Source: Nocardioides ginsengisegetis (GTDB lineage: Bacteria; Actinomycetota; Actinomycetes; Propionibacteriales; Nocardioidaceae). From it: DNA of 64,000 bases. Made by a program: the position numbers and the translations under genes. Below are positions 59,301 to 64,000 of the stretch, in pieces; position 1 is the first letter of the stretch; the number at the start of each line of letters is the position of its first letter. Under the pieces are notes generated by a model that saw nothing but the letters and a program-made list of their open reading frames with translations, searched no databases and had not been told where the DNA came from. The DNA lies in the NCBI RefSeq assembly GCF_014138045.1, contig NZ_JACGXA010000001.1:3705001-3769000 (forward strand), in the 5' to 3' direction.

Positions 59301-60319
59301 CGGCGATGCGCGACATGTTCGGCACCCGGCTCGAGCTGCGCCTCGGCGACCCGATGGACTCCGAGATCGACCGCAAGATCGCCGCACTGGTGCCGGCCGG
59401 GCGGGCCGGTCGCGGCCTGGTGCCCGGCAAGCTGCACTTCCTCGCCGCCCTGCCGCGCATCGACGGGCGGCCCGAGGCCGAGAGCCTCGGCGACGGCGTC
59501 GACGAGCTGGTCAAGCGCGTCACCGCCGCGTGGACCGGCGAGTCCGGGCCCAAGCTGCGGCTGCTGCCCGAGCGCATCGACCTCGACACCGTGCTCTCGC
59601 AGGCGACGCCCGCTGCCGAGGACCGGCGCCTGGTGCTCGGCATCAACGAGAAGGAGCTCGCACCGGTCGCGCTCGACCCCGACGCCGAGCCGCACCTGCT
59701 CGTCTTCGGCGACGGGCAGTCGGGCAAGAGCGCCGTGCTGCGCGCCTACGTCAAGGAGGTCATGCGGACGCGCTCCCCCCAGGAGGCGCAGATCGTGATC
59801 GTCGACTACCGGCGCTCACTGCTGGGCGAGGTGCCCGACGAGTACCTCCTCAACTACCTGACCTCCGCGACCCAGGCACAACCGGCGATCCGCGACCTGG
59901 CCAGCTACCTCGAGAACCGCATCCCCGGCCCCGACGTGACGCCCGAGCAGCTGCGCAACCGGTCCTGGTGGTCCGGCGCCGAGGTGTTCGTGGTCGTCGA
60001 CGACTACGACCTCGTCGCCACCCAGCAGAGCTCGCCGATCCAGGCACTGCAGCCGTTGATGGCGCAGGCCCGCGACACCGGTCTGCACATCGCCGTGGCG
60101 CGGCGGTCCGGCGGCGCCTCGCGGGCGCTCTACGAGCCGGTGCTGCAGTCGATGCGGGACCTGGCCATGCCCGGCCTGCTGCTCTCGGGCAGCCCCGACG
60201 AGGGTCCGCTGCTCGGCAACGTCAAGCCGCAGCCCGCGCCCCCGGGCCGGGGCCGGCTCGTCTCGCGCGACCGTGGCATCGAGGTCGTGCAGATGGCGTG
60301 GACCGACAACACGCTGTAG
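56339..60319 (+). CDS. eccC: Type VII secretion ATPase EccC (single-chain, three FtsK domains)
   Basis: 1326 aa from GTG 56339 with AGGGGGAC upstream; an ATG at 56335 is in another frame. N-terminal LPTG-type segment and two membrane helices (about residues 38-85) precede three FtsK/SpoIIIE ATPases. Walker A sites: GATGSGKSEFL (about 483), GGPRSGKSTLL (about 837), GDGQSGKSAVL (about 1123). Only the first has a Walker B Glu (VVDEFSEM); the second reads VVDGWST and the third VVDDYDL, as in other EccC proteins where ATPase 1 drives and 2-3 bind substrate. Confidence 0.96.
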   Translation: MSTTLRGGRVDEPEMPTGQIVLQPPPEIEPNEGASGVLMNAIPMLGSLGSIVLVASMGSSAGGRGYIAAGMFLFATLGFIIVQLDRQRKQRTQQVTGSRTEYLRYLGNVRKIARDAADQQRRALTWHHPDPAALPAIAEERSRVWEHGATDPQFLHVRYGLCAQPLSLELVPPESAPIDQVDPAAASALHRLLVVHRLQPDLPASIDLRAFDRVEICGGEEEARSLARAMICSATAFHSPEHLVVAVLSSEQNLAHWDWVKWLPHALSGRQSDAVGPMRLVTTNLADLAALLPPDLSERPRFGADERPATPHILLVVDGATLPPGNHVIPPDGLHGVTLLDLPARWDELDDASRLRIQVDGPPAADGRPSVAALRLREEPIRARADQCDPATAEAFARRLTPLHTIASGPAEGTAGEITGPTDFMELLALGDVRTFDPAAAWRPRPARDRLRVPIGLGEGGGMVHLDIKESAQQGMGPHGLVIGATGSGKSEFLRTLVLGLAMTHSPEQLNMVLVDFKGGATFAGMSEMPHVSAVITNLAQELTLVDRMQDALSGEMVRRQELLREAGNFASIRDYEKARAAGEDLEPMPSLFIVVDEFSEMLSAKPEFIDLFVAIGRLGRSLGLHLLLASQRLEEGRLRGLESHLSYRVGLRTFSAGESRSVLGVPDAYELPPIPGLGYLKPDPTSMLRFKAAYVSGPPSGRQRVRRDEGGHLQGILPFTISEVHTLDVSEPEPEVVAAPEQGEQASLLDIAVDHMVGHGPAAHQVWLPPLDVPDTLDDLMPDLTEDPVLGLVSPQWRGLGGLVIPLGTVDRPREQRRDTLTVNLSGASGHVAVVGGPRSGKSTLLRTIVTSLALTSTPLETQVFVLDFGGGTFAPMAQLPHVSGVGTRSEPDVVRRILAEVIGIVDRREAYFRANGIDSIETYRSRRAQGRTDDGYGDVFLVVDGWSTLRADFDDIEIELQQLASRGLTFGLHIITGASRWADFRAAMRDMFGTRLELRLGDPMDSEIDRKIAALVPAGRAGRGLVPGKLHFLAALPRIDGRPEAESLGDGVDELVKRVTAAWTGESGPKLRLLPERIDLDTVLSQATPAAEDRRLVLGINEKELAPVALDPDAEPHLLVFGDGQSGKSAVLRAYVKEVMRTRSPQEAQIVIVDYRRSLLGEVPDEYLLNYLTSATQAQPAIRDLASYLENRIPGPDVTPEQLRNRSWWSGAEVFVVVDDYDLVATQQSSPIQALQPLMAQARDTGLHIAVARRSGGASRALYEPVLQSMRDLAMPGLLLSGSPDEGPLLGNVKPQPAPPGRGRLVSRDRGIEVVQMAWTDNTL

Positions 60320-60334
60320 CTCGTGCGGCGGGGG

Positions 60335-60802
60335 TCAGTGGGTGTGCTCGCCCGGGCCCTTGACCGTGAGGCCCGGCAGGTCGTCGAGGTTCCAGGTCAG
60401 CTCGAACGTACGCCGGTAGCCCGTGTGCGAGACGCGCCAGCCGTCCGCCGTGCGCAGGTAGGTGTCCTCGTAGAACGCGGCACCTTCGAGCATGAAGCGG
60501 AAGGCCTCGACGACCACCTTGTCCTGGAGGTACCACCGGCCGGTGGCGTGGTCGCCGTCGACGGTCACCTCGGGGTGGTGGACGGTGTGCATGGTGATCA
60601 TCCCGGGGCCGAGGTTCTCGCGCATGTAGGCCACCAGGGCGTCGCGGTCCTCGAAGCGCAGGCCGTTGTAGTCGGCGGTCGCCTCGGGCAGGAAGCAAGC
60701 CTCGAAGTCGTCCCACTGCTTGGTGTCCAGGGTCCGCAGGTAGCGGTACTTCAGCTGGCTGATCGCGGCGATGTCGGCGGCGGGGTCGGCGGTCGGGTCC
60801 AC
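60335..60802 (-). CDS. SnoaL/NTF2-like protein
   Basis: About 155 aa from GTG 60802; TACATT lies six bases upstream, so a leaderless start is favoured over GTG 60820. Single NTF2-like barrel: YLRTLDTKQWDDFEACFLPEA, ALVAYMRENLG, and the closing GYRRTFELTWNLDDLPG. Similar to steroid isomerase/SnoaL_4 proteins that take part in aromatic or steroid metabolism; a catalytic set is not decidable. Divergent from the 57-aa gene across an inverted repeat. Confidence 0.82.
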   Translation of the reverse strand: MDPTADPAADIAAISQLKYRYLRTLDTKQWDDFEACFLPEATADYNGLRFEDRDALVAYMRENLGPGMITMHTVHHPEVTVDGDHATGRWYLQDKVVVEAFRFMLEGAAFYEDTYLRTADGWRVSHTGYRRTFELTWNLDDLPGLTVKGPGEHTH

Positions 60803-60808
60803 GGACGC

Positions 60809-60814
60809 AATGTA
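60809..60814 (-). promoter_or_regulatory. -10 box TACATT, leaderless type
   Basis: On the minus strand TACATT ends six bases before GTG 60802. Confidence 0.45.
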
Positions 60815-60835
60815 GATCACAGCGATCCGGGCATC

Positions 60836-60865
60836 GGTTGACCTGGATGTAACGCCTGGTCAACC
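60836..60865. promoter_or_regulatory. Inverted repeat, candidate operator
   Basis: GGTTGACC at 60836-60843 and GGTCAACC at 60858-60865 are exact reverse complements 14 bases apart, between divergent genes. Confidence 0.55.
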
Positions 60866-60925
60866 TTCCGGCGATGTCGGCAGCAGAGGGTGGTCCCGAC
60901 ACCGAACACCAGTCAGGAGGCCGAC

Positions 60926-61099
60926 ATGGAGAGCACCAACCTCATCGAGGGAAGCTTCGACAAGGTGGCGGAGCAGCGGACCGCGCTGCGCACCCGTCAC
61001 TCTGCCGCCCTCACGTCGCTGATGGAGGCCCGCGAGGACCTCCGCGGCGTCCACGCACTCGCCGACTTCGTCGACGACTCCGTGCGGTGGTCCGCCTGA
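60926..61099 (+). CDS. 57-aa orphan protein
   Basis: ATG with a strong AGGAGG six bases upstream. Charged helical sequence (FDKVAEQRTALRTRH, LMEAREDLRGVH, FVDDSVRW); no signal peptide or membrane helix. I do not recognise it. The clear ribosome site and codon use argue for a real gene. Confidence 0.55.
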   Translation: MESTNLIEGSFDKVAEQRTALRTRHSAALTSLMEAREDLRGVHALADFVDDSVRWSA

Positions 61100-61164
61100 C
61101 AGCAGCACCTCAGGGGGATTGACCGAGCACGACGGGACCGGTCGTCGGCAGGCGTGTGGGGCGC

Positions 61165-62793
61165 CTACCGTCGGCCGGTCTTGAACATCCCGCGCACGAC
61201 CTCGCGGGCGGCGGTGCGCATCAGGTCCTTGAACGCCGACGAGGTGACGACGTCGTGCACGAGCCCCTCGTCCTGCTTGGTCGCCCTGGGCTTCGAGGTC
61301 GGCTTCGGGGTCGGCTTGGAGGGCGCCTTCGGCGCGGCCTCGTCGTGGGTCTTGTCCTGCGCCTGCCTGGCCGCGCCGGCCTCGAGCTTGGCGGCCAGCT
61401 TCTCGCGGGCCGACTCCCGGTCGACCGCGGTGGCGTACTTGGCGTTGCGGGGGCTGGCCTGCACGACCGCGGCCATCTGCGCCGGGTCGACCGGCCCCAT
61501 CAGCGACTCGGGGGCGCGTAGCCGGGTCCACGCGACCGGGGTCGGGGCGCCGCGCTCGTTCATCACCGTCACGATCGCCTCGCCGATCCCGAGCCCGGTG
61601 ATCACCTCGCCGAGGTCGGCGTACGCGCTCCGGGGGTAGGTGTTGACCGTGGCCTTGAGCGCCTTGGCGTCGTTGGGGGTGTGGGCGCGGAGCTGGTGCT
61701 GGACGCGGGAGCCGAGCTGGGCCAGGACGTCGTCGGGGACGTCGGTCGGGCTCTGGGTCACGAAGAAGACCCCGACCCCCTTGGAGCGGATCAGCCGGAC
61801 CGTCTGGGCGACCTGGTCGAGGAAGGCGTCGCTGGCGTCGTGGAAGAGCAGGTGTGCCTCGTCGAAGAAGAAGACGAGTCGCGGGCGGTCGGCGTCGCCG
61901 ATCTCGGGCAGGTCGTGGAAGAGGTCGGCGAGCAGCCACATCAGGAAGGTCGAGAAGACCGCGGGCCGGTCCTGGAGGTTGGGCAGCTCGACCAGGCTGA
62001 TCAGGCCCTTGCCGTCCGGCGTGGTCTGGAGGAAGTCGGAGGCCTCGAACTCCGGCTCCCCGAAGAAGGCGTCGGCGCCCTGGTCGGAGAAGGCGATCAG
62101 CTCGCGCAGGATCACGCCGGCCGTGGCCGAGGAGAGGCCGCCGAGCTCCTTGAGGTCGGCCTTGCCGTCGTCACTGGTGAGGTGGCTGACGACGGCACGC
62201 AGGTCGGCGAGGTCGAGCAGCGGCAGCCCGGCCTGGTCGGCGTAGTGGAAGACCAGCCCGAGGCTGGACTCCTGGGTGTCGTTGAGGCCGAGCACCTTGC
62301 TCAGCAGGGTCGGGCCGAAGGCGGTCATGGTGACGCGCAGCGGGATGCCGCTGCCCTGTCCGCCGAGCGCGTAGTACTCCACCGGGAAGCCGGTGGCCGT
62401 CCACGCCTGGCCGACGGAGGCGGCCCGGGCCGTGACCTTGTCGCTCACGGCCCCCGGCGCGCCGAGTCCGGACAGGTCGCCCTTGATGTCGGCGGCGAAG
62501 ACCGGGACGCCGTTGGCGCTCAGCTGCTCGGCCAGCAGCTGGAGGGTCTTGGTCTTGCCGGTGCCGGTCGCCCCGGCCACGAGCCCGTGCCGGTTGAGCA
62601 TGGCGAGCGGGATCCGGATGCGCACGTCCGAGAGCGTCGTGGCGTCCAGCATCAGACCACCGAGCTCGAGGGCGGCGCCCTCGAAGGCGTAGCCCGGCGC
62701 GACGGCCTGCACGATCAGGTTGTCAGCCGGAGTGTCAGCCGGAGTGTCGGCCGGGGTGTCGGAGCCGGGCACGGACGCGGGCGTCTCGGTCAT
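61165..62793 (-). CDS. HerA-like (DUF853) P-loop ATPase
   Basis: 542 aa. Walker A GATGTGKTKTLQ, Walker B RLVFFFDEAHLLF and VTQSPTDVPDDVLAQLG fit the DUF853/HerA-like helicase family. Near the N-terminus a short tandem repeat DTPADTPADTPAD precedes the core. A Lys/Pro/Ala-rich segment (SKPTPKPTSKP) links to a basic C-terminal region (DLMRTAAREVVRGMFKTGRR). Partner nuclease not seen nearby. TACTCT lies six bases upstream of the ATG. Confidence 0.88.
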   Translation of the reverse strand: MTETPASVPGSDTPADTPADTPADNLIVQAVAPGYAFEGAALELGGLMLDATTLSDVRIRIPLAMLNRHGLVAGATGTGKTKTLQLLAEQLSANGVPVFAADIKGDLSGLGAPGAVSDKVTARAASVGQAWTATGFPVEYYALGGQGSGIPLRVTMTAFGPTLLSKVLGLNDTQESSLGLVFHYADQAGLPLLDLADLRAVVSHLTSDDGKADLKELGGLSSATAGVILRELIAFSDQGADAFFGEPEFEASDFLQTTPDGKGLISLVELPNLQDRPAVFSTFLMWLLADLFHDLPEIGDADRPRLVFFFDEAHLLFHDASDAFLDQVAQTVRLIRSKGVGVFFVTQSPTDVPDDVLAQLGSRVQHQLRAHTPNDAKALKATVNTYPRSAYADLGEVITGLGIGEAIVTVMNERGAPTPVAWTRLRAPESLMGPVDPAQMAAVVQASPRNAKYATAVDRESAREKLAAKLEAGAARQAQDKTHDEAAPKAPSKPTPKPTSKPRATKQDEGLVHDVVTSSAFKDLMRTAAREVVRGMFKTGRR

Positions 62794-62799
62794 GGGCCG

Positions 62800-62805
62800 A
62801 GAGTA
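62800..62805 (-). promoter_or_regulatory. -10 box TACTCT, leaderless type
   Basis: On the minus strand TACTCT ends six bases before ATG 62793. Confidence 0.5.
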
Positions 62806-62834
62806 GAGCGTGCCGGGCGCGCCCGGTTGCTCGT

Positions 62835-62840
62835 TATAGT
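62835..62840 (+). promoter_or_regulatory. -10 box TATAGT, leaderless type
   Basis: TATAGT ends six bases before GTG 62847. Confidence 0.55.
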
Positions 62841-62846
62841 CGCGAC

Positions 62847-63143
62847 GTGATCTTCAAGCGCGTCGGCGAGGGACGTCCCTACCCCGACCACGGGCTGACG
62901 TCCCGGGCCTGGGCGACGGTGCCGCCGCGACAGGTGCGGCTCGACGAGCTGGTCACGACCAAGGACACCCTCCAGCTGGCCGCGCTCCTCGACGAGGACT
63001 CCACGTTCTACGGCGACCTCTTCGCCCACGTCGTGGAGTGGCACGGCGAGCTCTACCTCGAGGACGGCCTGCACCGCGCCCTGCGCGCGGCCCTCCAGCA
63101 GCGCAACGTGCTGCACGCCCGCGTCCACACGATGGCCTCGTGA
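62847..63143 (+). CDS. Conserved actinobacterial protein (often mislabelled VapB)
   Basis: 98 aa from GTG 62847. MIFKRVGEGRPYPDHGL opening, LVTTKDTLQL, and YGDLFAHVVEWHGELYLEDGLHRALRAALQ are strongly conserved in actinobacteria next to a LytR_C gene. Databases often call it a VapB-type antitoxin, but no PIN toxin is adjacent. The leaderless TATAGT box sets the start. Function unknown. Confidence 0.75.
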   Translation: MIFKRVGEGRPYPDHGLTSRAWATVPPRQVRLDELVTTKDTLQLAALLDEDSTFYGDLFAHVVEWHGELYLEDGLHRALRAALQQRNVLHARVHTMAS

Positions 63144-63153
63144 GGGCCGCCTG

Positions 63154-63660
63154 ATGCGCCAGGGCGTGAAGTCAGCGGCCACGATGGTGGTCCTCGGACT
63201 GCTCCTCCTCATCGGCGGCGCCTGGGGATGGTCGGCGCTGACCGAGCCGTTCCCCGGCAAGGCCGACCTCCCGACCTGCGTGGACACGTCGGTCTCGGCC
63301 GGCGACAAGGTCTATCCCAGCCAGGTGACGGTCAGCGTCTTCAACGCCGGCACCCGCGAGGGCCTGGCGGGCCGGACCATGGGGCTCTTCACCAACCAGG
63401 GCTTCGGTGCCGGTGACAGCGGCAACGCGCCCCACGGGACCAGCGTCGCCCGCGCGGAGATCTGGACCAAGGAGCCCACCAACCCGGCGGTCCTCCTCGT
63501 GGCGAGCAAGCTCGGCCCGGGGACGAAGATCGTGCGTCGCAACGCCTCCGGCGCCGGCGTGGTCGTCATGGTGGGCGACGCGTTCAACAAGCTGGCGAAG
63601 GGCAAGGGCAAGGTCACCGCCCGCGAGGACACCACGATCTGCAGCCCGCCGATCCGCTGA
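63154..63660 (+). CDS. Membrane-anchored LytR C-terminal domain protein
   Basis: 168 aa. N-terminal membrane helix (about residues 10-30) and an extracytoplasmic LytR_C domain: VSVFNAGTREGLAGRTMGLFTNQGF, TKEPTNPAVLLVASKLG, KIVRRNASGAGVVVMVGDAF. No LCP catalytic domain. Likely binds or organises cell-wall glycopolymer machinery. Follows the small conserved gene by ten bases. Confidence 0.85.
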   Translation: MRQGVKSAATMVVLGLLLLIGGAWGWSALTEPFPGKADLPTCVDTSVSAGDKVYPSQVTVSVFNAGTREGLAGRTMGLFTNQGFGAGDSGNAPHGTSVARAEIWTKEPTNPAVLLVASKLGPGTKIVRRNASGAGVVVMVGDAFNKLAKGKGKVTAREDTTICSPPIR

Positions 63661-63663
63661 CGT

Positions 63664-64000
63664 TCACGTCGTACGGCGCTTCTCGGCGCCCAGCCACTGG
63701 GCCAGCCGCCCGCCCTCGCTGACCTGCCGCAGCCGCTGCTCGGTCGCCTCCCGCATCTTGCGCGGGGTCACCACCAGCAGGTCGTCGCCGTGCCGCAGGA
63801 CGGTGCGCCGCTCGGGCACCAGCGTCTCGCCGTCGCGGATCACCATCGACACCGACGCGCCCTTGGGCAGCCTGAGCTCGCCGACCTCGACGCCGTGCAT
63901 CCGGGAGGTGGGGGCGATGGAGACCTGGAGCAGGTCGGCCGCGATCCGCTCGAGCGGCGCGGCCTCGACCTCCAGGCCCCGCGGCTCGGACCGGCGGGCC
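63664..64000 (-). CDS. K+/H+ antiporter, C-terminal part (truncated by window)
   Basis: The frame is open through the window edge; about 112 residues are visible. ADLLQVSIAPTSRMHGVEVGELRLP and VIRDGETLVPERRTVLRHGDDLLVVTP match the TrkA_C/RCK_C domain of CvrA/NhaP2-type K+/H+ antiporters, followed by EQRLRQVSEGGRLAQWLGAEKR. The transport part lies outside the window. Confidence 0.75.
   Translation of the reverse strand, partial: ARRSEPRGLEVEAAPLERIAADLLQVSIAPTSRMHGVEVGELRLPKGASVSMVIRDGETLVPERRTVLRHGDDLLVVTPRKMREATEQRLRQVSEGGRLAQWLGAEKRRTT

Noticed and set aside
62847-63143. Toxin-antitoxin (VapB) assignment
   Set aside because: No toxin gene adjacent, and the protein has no VapB DNA-binding pattern; the label is a common database error.

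Overview
The window is chromosomal DNA of a very GC-rich actinobacterium. Codon third positions are almost all G or C, GTG starts are common, and many genes have a TANNNT box 6-7 nt upstream of the start codon, the layout of leaderless actinobacterial transcripts. Gene order follows the Mycobacterium tuberculosis stretch Rv3649-Rv3721c closely: helicase, tad pilus genes, Rv3661/Rv3662c, acs, marP, nth, crp, the two ArsA-like ATPases, whiB4, ponA2, tRNA-Pro, asd/ask, recR, ybaB, dnaX. No mycolic-acid genes are seen. A Nocardioidaceae (Nocardioides-like) host is the best guess, made by inference and not by a database match.

Layout. 0.1-4.2 kb: a methyltransferase whose coding sequence holds a palindromic repeat, a secreted Ig-like repeat protein, and an L,D-transpeptidase-like protein. 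4.2-9.7 kb: proton pyrophosphatase hppA, a STAS anti-sigma antagonist, and an MrfA/YprA-type helicase. 10-14.7 kb: a tad/Flp pilus operon on the minus strand (CpaE-like, TadA, TadB, TadC, then a pilin and two TadE-like pseudopilins). 14.9-16.7 kb: a SerB-like HAD phosphatase and a degenerate Fic-like protein, convergent, with a probable Ms1/6S-like RNA between them. 16.7-25 kb: methyltransferase, acs, a cation/proton antiporter, a holin-X-like membrane protein, and the tightly overlapping marP-nudix-TlpA-nth operon. 25.1-31 kb: crp, an intruding DUF559 gene bounded by inverted repeats, an MBL hydrolase, nudix, RidA, a DUF4177 protein, and a 3-oxoacid CoA-transferase pair. 30.8-38.2 kb: two ArsA ATPases, whiB4-like, ponA2-like PBP with PASTA, YqeY, metallophosphoesterase, tRNA-Pro, membrane protein. 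38.2-44.9 kb: asd, ask (with an internal start for the beta subunit), DUF5063, recR, ybaB, dnaX, SRP RNA, tRNA-Ser, followed by a tandem palindromic repeat.

46.7-60.3 kb is a type VII secretion (ESX-like) locus. The minus strand carries an EccD-like protein with a ubiquitin-like N-terminus, two WXG100 proteins, a 151-aa helical protein, a 431-aa candidate substrate with an acidic tail, a second EccD, EccB and mycosin. The plus strand carries two paralogous lipoproteins and a three-domain EccC ATPase. EccA and EccE are not seen; two different EccD-like channels and the lipoprotein pair are the unusual points. The last 4 kb holds an NTF2-like protein, a 57-aa orphan, a HerA-like ATPase, a small conserved protein, a LytR_C protein and the truncated C-terminus of a K+/H+ antiporter.

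Functionally most of the window is core metabolism and envelope maintenance. The parts worth a second look are the Ms1-like RNA, the DUF559 element with its inverted repeats, the other palindromic repeats, and the T7SS locus.
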